DNA of 64,000 nt from Rhodopirellula halodulae (GCF_020966775.1 NZ_JAJKFV010000011.1:62001-126000); one strand, 5' to 3'. Numbered from the stretch's first letter, positions 17,761 through 27,935 are shown. Notes: a model not told the origin generated them from the sequence alone. Numbers and translations: made by a program.

Positions 17761-18801
17761 ATGGCGATCTCGAATCCCAACGAACGTTACCTGCGTCAGT
17801 CCCAGTACGCCGCCATCGGCGATGAAGGCCAATCCAAGATCCAAGCTTCACGAGTTGCGGTGCTCGGGTGCGGTGCTTTGGGTTCGGTTGCGTCCGAGTT
17901 GCTCGCGCGAGCGGGCGTTGGTTACCTGCGGCTAATCGATCGTGACTTAATCGAATGGAGCAACCTTCAGCGACAAAGTCTCTACACCGAATCGGATGCC
18001 CAACAAGCGTTGGCAAAAGCGGAAGCCGCCGCCTCGCATCTGCGACAGATCAACTCGTCCATCACCATCGAAGAAATCGTCGCCGACGTTCAACCGAACA
18101 ACATTGATCAGTTGCTCGATGAAGTCGACTTGGTCATCGACGCGGCGGATAACTTCACGCTTCGATTGCTGCTGAACGACTGGTCTCTGTCGAAACGAAC
18201 CCCCTGGGTCCACGGCGGATGCGTGGGCGCGACCGGGCAAGTTCGATTTTTCAACGGGACATCGCCTTGTTTTCGTTGTTTGGTTCCGGACGCTCCCAAT
18301 CCCGGCGACGTGGCCACCTGCGACACAGCCGGGGTGATCGGTCCGGCAACGCATTTGATTGCCAGCCTGCAATCCGCCGAAGCACTGAAGTTCCTATCGG
18401 GTGCCGCTCAGGCGACCAACAGCAAGGTTCTCTCAGTGGACTTGTGGCGGAATCAATTTCGAGCATTCGCGATTGACGAAGGATTGTCGTCGCAGTGCCC
18501 CGCCTGCTACGGTGGTCGATACGACTTTTTAAACTCAGCCGAGGCTGGGACGTCCCAAGGCGAAACACTTTGTGGTCGCAACGCGGTCCAAATTCCCGGC
18601 GGAACCAGAAAGATTGACTTAGCGAAAATGGTGGAACGTTGGACCGCGATCGCTCCCGTGCAATCGACGCGTTTTTTCACGCGTTTGAAACTCCCCGACG
18701 ACCAAACACTCACGCTTTTCCGAGACGGCCGAGCGGTGATCAGCGGTGTTCGAGACATCCCGCACGCACGCTCAATCTACGATCGCTACGTCGGGTCGTA
18801 G
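17761..18801 (+). CDS. ThiF/MoeB/HesA-family adenylyltransferase
   Basis: The 346-residue product is an E1-like enzyme that adenylates the C-terminus of a small sulfur-carrier protein, as in thiamine or molybdopterin synthesis. The N-terminal nucleotide-binding motif VLGCGALGS is at residues 34-42, followed by DRDLIEWSNLQRQSLY, which carries the Asp and Arg contacts of the family. Two zinc-type pairs are visible: CFRC near residue 177 and CPAC near residue 247. The C-terminal part is not a rhodanese domain but ends in a ThiF-like DGRAVISGVRDI segment. Which carrier it serves (ThiS, MoaD or other) is not revealed, since no neighbour belongs to those pathways. Confidence 0.85.
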   Translation: MAISNPNERYLRQSQYAAIGDEGQSKIQASRVAVLGCGALGSVASELLARAGVGYLRLIDRDLIEWSNLQRQSLYTESDAQQALAKAEAAASHLRQINSSITIEEIVADVQPNNIDQLLDEVDLVIDAADNFTLRLLLNDWSLSKRTPWVHGGCVGATGQVRFFNGTSPCFRCLVPDAPNPGDVATCDTAGVIGPATHLIASLQSAEALKFLSGAAQATNSKVLSVDLWRNQFRAFAIDEGLSSQCPACYGGRYDFLNSAEAGTSQGETLCGRNAVQIPGGTRKIDLAKMVERWTAIAPVQSTRFFTRLKLPDDQTLTLFRDGRAVISGVRDIPHARSIYDRYVGS

Positions 18802-18884
18802 CCCGCAACGCCCCACACAAATCCCGTAGCGTAATTCGTCAAGAATTTCGTTCGCCACCCGCTCAGCACCGCTCACGCTGGCAC

Positions 18885-18899
18885 ACTCGCCTGGCGAGT
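18885..18899. repeat. short perfect hairpin between convergent genes
   Basis: ACTCGCC (18885-18891), one base, then GGCGAGT (18893-18899). It lies 7 bases beyond the stop of the MazG-like gene and 84 bases after the ThiF-like gene. No T-run follows on either strand, so it is not a standard terminator; it could protect 3' ends. Confidence 0.45.
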
Positions 18900-18905
18900 C
18901 CAAGC

Positions 18906-19298
18906 CTACGATTGTTCGGGAGCGGGGTATTTGATCGCGTTGCGGATCATCTTGGCCTTCAATGTGGTTGCCAAGTCGATGTCCAACTTATTGGCGATCG
19001 CAAGCAGATACGCCAAACAATCCGCGACTTCTTCGCCGACGTCGTGACGTTTCTGCGGATCATTCATCACACCGGCGGCTTCTTCAGGAGTCAGCCACTG
19101 GAAATGCTCCATCAGCTCCGCAGTCTCGATCGCCAGTGACATCACCAAGTTCTTTGGTTGGTGAAACTCGTGCCAGTTCCGCTCATCCACAAATTGATGA
19201 ACCACGGCTTTCAGTTCCTCCACCGTGACCACGTCATCGCGTCTCCCCTCATTCGCTTTCGCGCTTTCGGCTGGGCGATCACTCGCTGAGTCGCTCAC
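18906..19298 (-). CDS. MazG-like nucleotide pyrophosphohydrolase
   Basis: The 130-residue protein has the all-helical MazG/dCTP-pyrophosphatase fold signature: NLVMSLAIETAELMEHFQW (E-x-x-E) and DVGEEVADCLAYLL (E-E-x-x-D), the four acidic metal-binding positions. The size and the WHEFHQPKNL approach motif fit the small iMazG/RS21-C6 group, which hydrolyses (d)NTPs to monophosphates and often acts in nucleotide-pool cleaning. The start is GTG at 19298, overlapping the TGA of mtaB (GTGA), so it is probably translated with mtaB. The first 25 residues are charged and probably disordered. Which nucleotide it prefers cannot be told. Confidence 0.85.
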   Translation of the reverse strand: MSDSASDRPAESAKANEGRRDDVVTVEELKAVVHQFVDERNWHEFHQPKNLVMSLAIETAELMEHFQWLTPEEAAGVMNDPQKRHDVGEEVADCLAYLLAIANKLDIDLATTLKAKMIRNAIKYPAPEQS

Positions 19299-20581
19299 GC
19301 CAACTCCAAACGGTCATCGGCCACGCGAACGACTTTGGCTTGGATCAAATCATCCTCACGCAACGCGTCGGCGTCTTCAGCTCGTTCGGGAATATCAATC
19401 GTCGCGGGAGCGTAACGGCAAGTCGTTCCTTGCAATCGCCCGTCCGAGCCGACTTCTTCAACCAACAACTCCAACTGCGAACCGACCAACGAATCGTAGT
19501 AGTCACGACGCAGTTCAGATTCGACCTCGCCCAATCGATCGACACGTTCGGAGATCAACGATTTGTCGAGCTGATCATTACGCTCGGCGGCGGGCGTGCC
19601 TTTCCGAGCGGAATACGGGAACGCGTGAATTTTGGAAAATCCCGCTTCCCGACAAGTGCGGAGCGTTTGCTCGAACTCTTCTTCGGTTTCCCCCGGGAAT
19701 CCAGCGATGATGTCGGTCGTGATGGCGGGTCGATCGAGAGATTCACGCAGCAAACGACAACGATCCAAGAACATTTTGGTGCCCCACCGACGTCGCATGC
19801 GACGCAGCACCGAATCGCTTCCGGATTGCAAACACAGGTGCAAGTGCGGCACAACCTTTTCCGGATACTCCGCCATTACCCCAATCAGTTCCCGGGTGAC
19901 TTCGGTGGCTTCGATGCTGCTCATTCGAATTCGGAACTTGCCCGGGATCTCGCACAGATCGCGAACCAAATGAGCCAATCGCACCCATTCTTCGCGAGGT
20001 TTATTGCGGTTCCAGTCGACGCCGTAATGTCCAAGGTGAATTCCCGTCAAAACGACTTCGCGGTGACCGGCGTCCACTAAACGAGTCACCTCGTCGACGA
20101 TTTCCTGGCTGGGTCGTGAATGCAGTTTGGGCCGGACCATGGGAATGATGCAGTAGCTGCAACGGAGCAAACATCCGTCTTGGACTTTCACGTAGGCACG
20201 TTTGCGTCCGGCAAAGCCAGACAGTCCCGTCGGCACATCGATGACGCCGAAGCGGCCCATCAAATCACCCAGTTCTCGCTTGTCCGTCAGCACCTCCACC
20301 ACACCGGGCAAAGCACCAACCTCCTCAGGAGCCCGCGTGGCGTAGCATCCCATCACGACGATACGAGCGTCCGGGTTCTCGCGGTGCAGACGACGCACGA
20401 CTTGGCGGCTTTTGGAATCACCGGTTTCCGTCACCGTGCACGTATTGACGATGCACAGATCGGCGGACTCGCCTTCGCCGGCGTCCTCGTAGCCAATGGT
20501 TTGCAACCCTTGGCGAACCAATTCCGTTTCATATTGGTTGACCTTGCAGCCCAAGGTCCGAGTTCGAAGTTTCGCCGTCAT
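19295..20581 (-). CDS. mtaB: tRNA methylthiotransferase MtaB-like
   Basis: A 428-residue radical SAM methylthiotransferase. The N-terminal cluster ligands are C12 (GCKVNQYETE), C48 (CIVNTCTVT) and C79 (GCYA); the radical SAM motif is CLLRCSYC, with C137, C141 and C144. The GCKVNQYE start and the DSKSRQVVRRLHRENP segment are typical of MtaB, which converts t6A to ms2t6A at position 37 of tRNAs. A TRAM-like domain fills the last 65 residues. ATG 20581 is chosen because family homology starts there, although the frame is open up to 20824. clpS lies upstream and the MazG-like gene overlaps downstream. MiaB or RimO are less likely given the N-terminal motif. Confidence 0.9.
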   Translation of the reverse strand: MTAKLRTRTLGCKVNQYETELVRQGLQTIGYEDAGEGESADLCIVNTCTVTETGDSKSRQVVRRLHRENPDARIVVMGCYATRAPEEVGALPGVVEVLTDKRELGDLMGRFGVIDVPTGLSGFAGRKRAYVKVQDGCLLRCSYCIIPMVRPKLHSRPSQEIVDEVTRLVDAGHREVVLTGIHLGHYGVDWNRNKPREEWVRLAHLVRDLCEIPGKFRIRMSSIEATEVTRELIGVMAEYPEKVVPHLHLCLQSGSDSVLRRMRRRWGTKMFLDRCRLLRESLDRPAITTDIIAGFPGETEEEFEQTLRTCREAGFSKIHAFPYSARKGTPAAERNDQLDKSLISERVDRLGEVESELRRDYYDSLVGSQLELLVEEVGSDGRLQGTTCRYAPATIDIPERAEDADALREDDLIQAKVVRVADDRLELA

Positions 20582-20778
20582 CAGAAAGAAGTGCTCGTGG
20601 GGAAATGCCCGTGGGTTTCGAGCAATCCAACTCAATGGGGTGAAAAGGACGGAAACGGCCGAGTCCGAATCGGGCGGAACGACACCGCAACGGGAAGATG
20701 CGATGCGACCAACACCGCGGCGATCGCGATCAAGACATCCAAGATCGCGGAGCCTCGCCGCCTCGTCCGAGAATGCGT

Positions 20779-21129
20779 TTATCCGCGGGCGGGTTCGATG
20801 GTTGCTGACATGCTGCCTTTGCAACGATCCAAACGTTCGTCTTTGCCAAAGGCATGAATTTGGTCGCGTTTCAGTTCAGCCAATTCCAACGTGGTGGTCA
20901 TACAAATCGCTCGGCCGCTTTTGTCAACCTCTTTGGCGATCTGATACCCCTTTTCGATCGGCATCCGAAACAACTGCTTCATCATTGAAATCACGTAGTC
21001 ATAGCTGTGGTCGGTGTCGTCCCACAAAATGACGTGATAGGGCGGTTGCCGCTTAGGTTTGCGATCGCTGCGTTGTTGTTCTTCCGGAGCAACCTCGGGT
21101 TCAGCGACGGCGGCGGAATGGTCGGACAT
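20779..21129 (-). CDS. clpS: ATP-dependent Clp protease adaptor ClpS
   Basis: The 116-residue protein matches ClpS, which hands N-degron substrates to ClpA/ClpC-ClpP. After a charged, probably disordered N-terminal tail of about 28 residues comes YHVILWDDTDHSYDYVISMM (in family terms the DDxxxxxxYV core), then the central helices and TTTLELAELKRDQIHAFG, where family members contact the Clp ATPase and substrate. The core starts at the usual place relative to the fold. It precedes mtaB by 197 bases with no gene in between; co-transcription is possible but not evident. Start ATG 21129 is the only sensible choice. Confidence 0.88.
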   Translation of the reverse strand: MSDHSAAVAEPEVAPEEQQRSDRKPKRQPPYHVILWDDTDHSYDYVISMMKQLFRMPIEKGYQIAKEVDKSGRAICMTTTLELAELKRDQIHAFGKDERLDRCKGSMSATIEPARG

Positions 21130-21311
21130 GCTTCCAAAAACTCCTGTGAAAGCTGGGGCAATCGACGGCGATTCTCAACGCCGCTCAGTGGTCCTGTTTT
21201 GACTGTTGAAGTGCTATTGTAGAGGCGTCCAGATGGACCTGTTAGTCCTCAAATACGGATTTTTCCGCATTCGACGGCACGCTGAACCTTTCTTTTTCGC
21301 AATGCAAATCG

Positions 21312-22721
21312 ATGGCCCAACCCGAACAATCTGCCACCTCGTCCGCCGCTCAACTGCCCTCGGAAGTTCAATCTCACTTGGATGCAAACCGAGAGCGTCA
21401 TCAGGAGGAATTGGTCGATTGGCTGAAAATCCCCAGCATCAGCAGCGACTCATCACGTCGCGATGACGTGCACGAAGCGGCAGCTTGGCTCCAGCGAAAA
21501 TTTGAAGACGCTGGCCTGAGCACCGAACTGATCGCCACCGACGGGTTCCCGCTGCTGGTCGCGTCCACGCCGCCGGTCGACGGAGCCCCCGTCGCCCTGG
21601 TCTACGGTCACTACGACGTGCAGCCGCCCGAGCCACTGGATCTATGGACCACGCCTCCGTTTGAGCCATCGATCCGCGACGGCAAGATCTTCGCCCGAGG
21701 TGCGACGGACGACAAAGGCCAAGTCCTGACACACATCCACAGCGTTTGTGATTGGGTCGCCAGCGGGCAGTCCTTGCCGCTACAGATCAAATTCTTGATC
21801 GAAGGCGAGGAAGAGGTCGGCAGCCAGAACCTGGAGGAACGACTGCCGGATCTGGCGGACAAACTGGCGTGCGACGTGGTCGTCATCAGCGACAGCAGCC
21901 AATACGCACCGGGTCGCCCCGCGATCACGTGCGGACTGCGCGGAATTGCCACGTACGAATTGTTCTTGGACGGACCGTCACACGACCTGCACAGCGGCAG
22001 CTTCGGCGGCGCGGTGGCCAACCCTGCCATGGCGTTGTGCCAGATGCTCGCCAGCATGAAGAACGCCGATGGCAGCATCGCGGTCGAAGGCATCTACGAC
22101 GACGTTGCGGCCATTCCCGACATTGAACGCGAAGCGTGGAAAAAACTGGGTGCCGATGACGCTGAATTTGCCAACAGTGTCGGAGCATCGGAACTGCATG
22201 GCGAAACCGGCTTCACCACCGACGAACGCCGCTGGGCTCGTCCATCGCTGGACATCAACGGCCTGACCTCAGGCCATCAAGGCGAAGGCGTCAAAACCGT
22301 TCTGCCGGCGAAAGCGTCGGCGAAGTTCAGTTTCCGATTGGTCCCCGACCAAGATCCCAAACGATTGACCAAGCTTTTGGAATCACACTTCGAGAAACAT
22401 TGCCCGCCGGGAATCCACTGGACGCTGAAACCAGATCACGGGGCCGGGGCGATGCTGGCCGATGCCAACAGTCGCTTTGCCAAAGCCGCCAGCGTCGCGA
22501 TCGAGCAAGCCTTCGGAACGGCCCCCGTCATGATCCGCGAAGGAGGCTCGATTCCGATTTTGGCTCGTTTCCAAGAAGTCTTGAAATGCGATTGCTTGCT
22601 GCTCGGATGGGGTCAAGGCGACGATGCCGCTCACAGCCCGAACGAAAAGTTCTCGCTCGATGACTTCCATCGCGGCATCCAAGCCTCCGCGTCCCTCTGG
22701 CAATCCATCGCGTCGGTTTGA
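21312..22721 (+). CDS. M20-family metallopeptidase (dipeptidase-like)
   Basis: At 469 residues this is a typical M20 dipeptidase related to carnosinase/DapE-like enzymes. Metal-site motifs are present: VYGHYDVQP with H100 and D102, ARGATDDKGQ with the bridging Asp at 133, and IEGEEEVGS with the catalytic Glu and metal Glu near 166-167. The dimerisation (lid) domain lies roughly at 205-385. A late GEGGSIPI-like segment, here REGGSIPI, contributes to the active site. No signal peptide is visible, so it is probably cytoplasmic. Substrate is unknown; other M20 subfamilies deacetylate amino acids. It converges with thrS. Confidence 0.88.
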   Translation: MAQPEQSATSSAAQLPSEVQSHLDANRERHQEELVDWLKIPSISSDSSRRDDVHEAAAWLQRKFEDAGLSTELIATDGFPLLVASTPPVDGAPVALVYGHYDVQPPEPLDLWTTPPFEPSIRDGKIFARGATDDKGQVLTHIHSVCDWVASGQSLPLQIKFLIEGEEEVGSQNLEERLPDLADKLACDVVVISDSSQYAPGRPAITCGLRGIATYELFLDGPSHDLHSGSFGGAVANPAMALCQMLASMKNADGSIAVEGIYDDVAAIPDIEREAWKKLGADDAEFANSVGASELHGETGFTTDERRWARPSLDINGLTSGHQGEGVKTVLPAKASAKFSFRLVPDQDPKRLTKLLESHFEKHCPPGIHWTLKPDHGAGAMLADANSRFAKAASVAIEQAFGTAPVMIREGGSIPILARFQEVLKCDCLLLGWGQGDDAAHSPNEKFSLDDFHRGIQASASLWQSIASV

Positions 22722-22768
22722 CTTGCCGCCAAACCAACGCGAAATGTTCAAAACATGGAATGATTGCG

Positions 22769-22818
22769 GCCCGGCTCCGCCGGGCGTTGGCCACTGACCG
22801 TGACTCGACTGACGAGTC
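22769..22818. other. two hairpins between convergent M20 and thrS genes
   Basis: GCCCGG-N5-CCGGGC spans 22769-22785 and GACTCG-N5-CGAGTC spans 22802-22818. Neither has a T-run, so they are unlikely to be standard terminators, but both strands could form them at their 3' ends. Confidence 0.45.
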
Positions 22819-22824
22819 AATCGA

Positions 22825-25056
22825 TCAATAGTCCGTCGCGGCACCACCGGTTTCGGCGATCGAAACCGTGCTGCCTTTGACCGCTTGTCGAACCTCACGC
22901 GTCTCGACTTCCTTCTTTAGTCGAGCGATCGCTTCCTTGATCGGCATCGATCCCAAGTCACCTTCGATCCGGTCACGCAGCGCCACCTGTCCGGTCTCGG
23001 CTTCCTTGGGACCAACCACGGCCATGTAGTTGACCAGGTCAATTTGGGCGTTGCGAATCTTCGCTTGCACCTTGCCGTCGCTGGCGTCCACCGTGACTTT
23101 CAATCCCGCCTCGTCCAGTTCCTTCGCCACCGCGGTCGCGTACTCCAAGGATTTGTCCGACAGCGGCAACACGCGAACTTGCTCGGGTGACAACCACATC
23201 GGGAACGCACCCGCGAAATGCTCGATCAGCATCCCGGTGAATCGTTCCAGCGAACCAAACGGAGCCCGGTGAATCATGACCGGACGGTGCGTCGCGTTGT
23301 CGTTGCCCTTGTATTCCAATTTGAAACGTTCGGGCAGGTTGTAATCCAACTGGACCGTTCCCAACTGCCACGAACGTCCGATGCAGTCACGGACCATGAA
23401 GTCCGCTTTGGGCCCATAGAACGCGGCTTCCCCGGGCTCTTCGTTGAACGACAAACCGGATTGCTGCAACACGCCGCGAAGCGCTCCTTCGGCGTGATCC
23501 CAATTCTCTTCACTGCCGACGTACTTGCTGCTGTCCGGATCACGCAGCGACAACTGAACGCGGTAATCGTCCAACCCAACCGACTCCAACACGAACTTGG
23601 TCAGCTCGATCGTCGCGCGGAATTCTTCTTCGACCTGATCCGCGGTGCAGAAAATGTGCGCGTCATCTTGCGTCAGACCACGCACCCGCATCATGCCGTT
23701 CAGCTCGCCGGTTTGCTCGTGGCGATAAACCGTTCCGAACTCGAACAAACGCAGCGGTAACTGACGATAGGATCGTGGCTGGGCGCCAAAGATTTGACAG
23801 TGGTGCGGGCAATTCATCGGCTTGAGCAAATATCGCTCGTGATTCAGCTGCCACTGATGCAGCACATCTTTCTTCGCGTCGTTGGAAGCGGATGGCTTGT
23901 AATCGGGAAGCTTGACGCCAAAGACTTCGGCAGCCGCGATCAGTTTGTCTTCATCGTCCTTGGACAATCCGCCTTGATCCAATCGCGTGCTCCACGCATC
24001 CAACAGCCCGCCAACTTCGCTACCAAACAGCGGTGCGAATTGACTGTCGCGATAATACGGGAAGTGACCACTGGTTTCGTACATCTCCACACGGCCAATG
24101 TGTGGGCTGTAAACCGGATCGTAACCGCGTGACAGCAATTCGCGTCGCAAGAAGTCTTCCAACGTCACACGAACGCGGGCACCTTTGGGGAGCCACAGAC
24201 ACAAGCCTTGTCCGACCTCGGGATTGATTGCAAAAAGACCATGTTGCTTGCCCAGCACACGGTGGTCGCGGCGTTTGGCTTCTTCGAGTTGCTCCAAGTA
24301 GCTCGACAGTTCTTTCTTGTCAAAGAACGCAGTGCCGTAGACACGTTGCAACTGACGACCAGATGCGTCGCCTTTCCAGTAGGCACCGGCCACGCTGAGC
24401 AGCTTGATCGCTTTGATCATGCCCGCATGTGGGATGTGAGGTCCACGGCAAAGGTCAACAAACTCGCCTTGACGATAGAAGCTGACGGTCGCCTGATCGC
24501 CCAAACCGGTTTCGATGTGCTCGACCTTCAGATCTTGGTCGAGGTCATCACATAACTTTCGAGCTTCGTCCCGTTCCAAGATGAAGCGTTCGAAAGGCTC
24601 TTTCGCTTTGATGATCTTTTTGATCTCAGCTTCGATCTTCGGGAAATCATCTTCGCTGAGTTTCTCCGGCATATCGAAGTCGTAATAGAACCCGCCCGAG
24701 GTCGTCGGACCGAACGCGAGCGACACGCCTTTGTAGAGACGCATGATCGCGCGAGCCATCACGTGAGCAGCGGAGTGTCGCAGGACATCGAGGGCGGACT
24801 CGTCTCGCGTGGTCAGCAAACGAAGCGGAACCACATTGTCTTCATCGGCGATTTCGCCGAGAGGACGGAACGAGTCAACAATGGTGCCCTCCACTTCCGC
24901 GGCGACCACGCTGCGAGCGAGACCTTCACTGATCTCTTTCGCGACATCCATCGCGGTGGCGTCAGCGGGCTGGGTTTTCAGCGAACCATCCGGCAAACGG
25001 ACTTGAACTTCTGCGGCTGAGGAAGAAACGGGGGACGGGGTGGAATCAGCGGACAT
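22825..25056 (-). CDS. thrS: threonyl-tRNA synthetase
   Basis: The 743-residue enzyme has all ThrRS parts: an N-terminal TGS domain (residues 16-85), the editing domain with HSAAH near residue 91 and CRGPH near residue 208, the class II core with KPMNCPHH, the [11 protein letters not shown] motif 3 region, and the anticodon-binding domain at the C-terminus. It charges tRNA-Thr and hydrolyses Ser-tRNA-Thr. It is about 100 residues longer than E. coli ThrRS. About 50 of these form an insertion between [11 protein letters not shown] and the KPMNCP motif, containing [11 protein letters not shown]; the rest are at both ends. A TATTCT at 25123-25118 on the minus strand is a possible -10. It diverges from PSD1 module 2. 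Confidence 0.96.
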   Translation of the reverse strand: MSADSTPSPVSSSAAEVQVRLPDGSLKTQPADATAMDVAKEISEGLARSVVAAEVEGTIVDSFRPLGEIADEDNVVPLRLLTTRDESALDVLRHSAAHVMARAIMRLYKGVSLAFGPTTSGGFYYDFDMPEKLSEDDFPKIEAEIKKIIKAKEPFERFILERDEARKLCDDLDQDLKVEHIETGLGDQATVSFYRQGEFVDLCRGPHIPHAGMIKAIKLLSVAGAYWKGDASGRQLQRVYGTAFFDKKELSSYLEQLEEAKRRDHRVLGKQHGLFAINPEVGQGLCLWLPKGARVRVTLEDFLRRELLSRGYDPVYSPHIGRVEMYETSGHFPYYRDSQFAPLFGSEVGGLLDAWSTRLDQGGLSKDDEDKLIAAAEVFGVKLPDYKPSASNDAKKDVLHQWQLNHERYLLKPMNCPHHCQIFGAQPRSYRQLPLRLFEFGTVYRHEQTGELNGMMRVRGLTQDDAHIFCTADQVEEEFRATIELTKFVLESVGLDDYRVQLSLRDPDSSKYVGSEENWDHAEGALRGVLQQSGLSFNEEPGEAAFYGPKADFMVRDCIGRSWQLGTVQLDYNLPERFKLEYKGNDNATHRPVMIHRAPFGSLERFTGMLIEHFAGAFPMWLSPEQVRVLPLSDKSLEYATAVAKELDEAGLKVTVDASDGKVQAKIRNAQIDLVNYMAVVGPKEAETGQVALRDRIEGDLGSMPIKEAIARLKKEVETREVRQAVKGSTVSIAETGGAATDY

Positions 25057-25373
25057 CAGACAATTTTCTTTCTGAACAGAGATGCGTCGCGAGATACGAA
25101 GTCGCGAATCAATGCCAAGAATAGCGGTTCAGGGGGGGACAGCAGAAGTTCAGTTCATGTTCGCGAGAACATTCTCTACCCGAGTTTCATAGCCACTTCA
25201 CGCGGTCCCATTCCGGGTAAACCTCGCGATTTCCGAGGCGAAACGCCGTTCCGTGTTGCATGACGCGAATTCGTTGGCGGGGGATCTCAGTTGCGACGTT
25301 GTGGGTGGTCGATCAAAATACAGGTCCCACCGCCGATTCCCGCCTCGCCTTTACGGCACACTCCAGCCTCCCG
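25057..25373. other. divergent intergenic region between thrS and PSD1 module 2
   Basis: This 317-base region holds a perfect dyad ATGTTC-N4-GAACAT at 25157-25172 and a G7 run just before it at about 25132-25138. The minus-strand TATTCT at 25118-25123 could be the -10 of thrS. An in-frame extension of the PSD1 gene back to 25260 is possible. No T-box-like leader was recognised upstream of thrS. Confidence 0.45.
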
Positions 25374-27935
25374 ATGCTTGTGCAACCTTTCTTGTTTCAC
25401 CGCAGCGATTTTGTCTCGCCCCAAACGCAACTCTCGCAACCCATTGTTGTCGTGGCGGTCTGGATGGCGATCTTGTTTGCCGCAGGATCTTCGGTTTCCG
25501 CCGACGAGCTTTCGTTTCAGGAAGACGTTCGGCCGATTTTGTCGAATCACTGCTTCGCCTGCCACGGCCCCGACGAGACCAACAATGCCGCGGGTTTTCG
25601 CCTGGATGTGGAAGGCGAAGCCGACCTGGATGAGGTGCTGGTGCGGATCGAAACCGACGATCCGGACATGATCATGCCGCCGGAGGAGATGCACAAACCT
25701 TTGAAACCGGAACAAGTCGCGGTTTTGAAACAGTGGATCGAAGCCGGGGCCCCCTACGAAAAACATTGGGCGTTTGTGACTCCCGCGTCGCCGGAGTTTC
25801 CCGACAGCTTGCACGAGAACTGGGAACGCCCGATCGACCGATTCGTGCGTTCAAAGATGGAATCGAAAGGACTGTCGCCGCGTCCACGCGCCGATCGCCG
25901 AACTCTGATCCGCCGAGTCGCATTGGACCTGACCGGGCTGCCGCCGACGACCGATGAAATCAACGCCTTCCTGAACGACACGTCCGAAACCGCCTACGAA
26001 GACTTGGTCGATCGAATGATGGCCAAGCCCGCTTATGGCGAGCACATGGCACGGTATTGGTTGGACTTGGTTCGCTTTGCCGACACGAACGGCATGCACC
26101 ATGACCACTACCGAGAGATGACGCCCTATCGCGATTGGGTGATCCGATCGTTCAACAAGAACTTGCCCTTCGATCAATTCATCGTCGATCAAATCGCGGG
26201 CGACCTGCACGAAGACCCCAGCATCGATCAGTTGATCGCCTCCGGGTTCAATCGTTTGCACTTGATCATCGACCGCGGAACGGCGTTGCCCGAAGAGAGC
26301 TTCGTTAAAAATGTGGTCGATCGAGTCAGCGCCGTTGGCACCGCGTTCATGGGGCTGACGCTGCAGTGCGCGGTCTGCCACGACCACAAATACGATCCGA
26401 TTTCGCAGAAAGATTTTTATTCGCTGTACGCGTTCTTCAACAACTTTGACGGAGCCCCAGAAACGGGCGGCCGGCGAGGCACCGATTTCCGCCGGGGATT
26501 GCAAGCTCCTTACATCGAGTTCCCAAACGAAGAACAAGCCGCCGAACTCGAGCGTCTCGACGCGGAACTGGCTCGGTTGCAATCCGAAGTGAACGAACTG
26601 AAGCAACCATCGCCCAAGGCTCCTGAGTCCACGCAGGCAGAATCCACCAAGGCCGAAGCAACCGATGCTTCTGCGCAGGAATCCGAATCAGAAAAAACGC
26701 TGGCCAACGAACCAACGCTCACCGAGGAAGAACGCAAACAACGTTTGCAGCAGGCTCAAAACCAAATCGCGAAATTGACGAAGCAGCGTGATAGCATTGT
26801 GGTGAATGTGCCAGCCACGCTGGTGATGCGAGAACGCTCGGACATTCGTCCCGCTCACATTCTGATTCGCGGTGCCTACGACGCGCCCGGCGAACCGGTC
26901 ACTCGTGCGACGCCGTCGTTTTTGCCGCCGATGCCCAACGCCGAGGAGGGCCAAAAGGATCGCATGGACCTGGCTCGCTGGATGGTAGATCCATCCAATC
27001 CGTTGACGTCGCGTGTTGCCGTCAATCGTTTCTGGCAACAGTTGTTCGGTGTGGGCTTAGTCAAAACATCCGAAGACTTCGGTGCACAGGGACAAACGCC
27101 CAGCCACCCCGAATTGCTGGATCACTTGGCGATTCAGTTCATGCAGTCGGGCTGGGACGTCAAAGAACTCATGCGATCCATGGTTTTGTCGCAAACCTAC
27201 CAACAAACTTCCGTCGCGCCGCAAGAAGCCTATGCCGCCGACCCAGGCAATCGTTGGTTGGCTCGTGGCTCTCGTTACCGACTCGACGCGGAAGTCATCC
27301 GCGACCAAGTCCTCTCGGTGTGCGGGCAGCTGAACCCGACGATGTTTGGCAAGAGCGTCAAACCTCCTCAACCCGAAGGATTGTGGAAAATCGTGGCGAT
27401 GCCCACGTCTTACCCCAACTCCTACGTGGCGGACACGGGTGACAAGGCTTATCGCCGCAGCGTTTACACCTTTTGGAAACGAGGCCTTCCGCCGCCACAG
27501 ATGACCATCTTCGACGCGCCCAATCGTGACAGTTGCATCGCCCGTCGCGAAAGAACCAACACACCGCTTCAAGCCTTGATGTTGATGAACGAGCCGCAAT
27601 TCTTTTCAGCGGCGACGGTGCTGGCAAACGACATGCTTGAGGAAGACCGCTTTGCTGGTGAAACAGATGCCGAAGCGGCTCGCTTGATCGCCGCGTTCGA
27701 GCACATCACATCACGACCACCCAGCGAGTCCACCTTCGAATCGCTGCAGCATGCTTTGACCGCGTTCCAAAAGCACTTCCAAAGCAAACCCGGCGAGGCC
27801 GCCGCGTTGATCAAACGCTGCAACGATCCCGCCGTGCAATCCATCACCGACTCCGCAGAGCAGCAACGCCTTGCCGCTTGGACCATGGTGGTGCACTCGA
27901 TCCTCAACCTGGACTGCGTTCGCACTCGCGAGTGA
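25374..27935 (+). CDS. PSCyt1-PSCyt2-PSD1 cytochrome-like protein, module 2
   Basis: From ATG 25374 this is an 853-residue exported protein; the frame is open from 25260 but the hydrophobic leader (PIVVVAVWMAILFAAG) fits the later start. PSCyt1 has the heme c site CFACH at residues 60-64, with IMPPEEM as possible axial Met segment. PSCyt2 has LTGLPPT and a second CxxCH in CAVCHDHKYDP at residue 332. The PSD1 domain ends the protein (NRFWQQLFGVGLV, ERTNTPLQALMLMNEPQF). Between them, residues about 420-520, is a coiled-coil segment interrupted by an Ala/Glu/Ser/Thr-rich stretch that looks disordered. It precedes DUF1501 by 59 bases. Role unknown. Confidence 0.9.
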   Translation: MLVQPFLFHRSDFVSPQTQLSQPIVVVAVWMAILFAAGSSVSADELSFQEDVRPILSNHCFACHGPDETNNAAGFRLDVEGEADLDEVLVRIETDDPDMIMPPEEMHKPLKPEQVAVLKQWIEAGAPYEKHWAFVTPASPEFPDSLHENWERPIDRFVRSKMESKGLSPRPRADRRTLIRRVALDLTGLPPTTDEINAFLNDTSETAYEDLVDRMMAKPAYGEHMARYWLDLVRFADTNGMHHDHYREMTPYRDWVIRSFNKNLPFDQFIVDQIAGDLHEDPSIDQLIASGFNRLHLIIDRGTALPEESFVKNVVDRVSAVGTAFMGLTLQCAVCHDHKYDPISQKDFYSLYAFFNNFDGAPETGGRRGTDFRRGLQAPYIEFPNEEQAAELERLDAELARLQSEVNELKQPSPKAPESTQAESTKAEATDASAQESESEKTLANEPTLTEEERKQRLQQAQNQIAKLTKQRDSIVVNVPATLVMRERSDIRPAHILIRGAYDAPGEPVTRATPSFLPPMPNAEEGQKDRMDLARWMVDPSNPLTSRVAVNRFWQQLFGVGLVKTSEDFGAQGQTPSHPELLDHLAIQFMQSGWDVKELMRSMVLSQTYQQTSVAPQEAYAADPGNRWLARGSRYRLDAEVIRDQVLSVCGQLNPTMFGKSVKPPQPEGLWKIVAMPTSYPNSYVADTGDKAYRRSVYTFWKRGLPPPQMTIFDAPNRDSCIARRERTNTPLQALMLMNEPQFFSAATVLANDMLEEDRFAGETDAEAARLIAAFEHITSRPPSESTFESLQHALTAFQKHFQSKPGEAAALIKRCNDPAVQSITDSAEQQRLAAWTMVVHSILNLDCVRTRE

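Noticed and set aside
18900-18910. CGTAGGC on the minus strand as part of the same repeat family as 39294-39618
   Set aside because: It overlaps the stop codon of the MazG-like gene and only 7 bases match; chance is likely.
20582-20824. N-terminal extension of MtaB
   Set aside because: The family N-terminus starts at 20581; the extension would overlap clpS and is low in family-like sequence.
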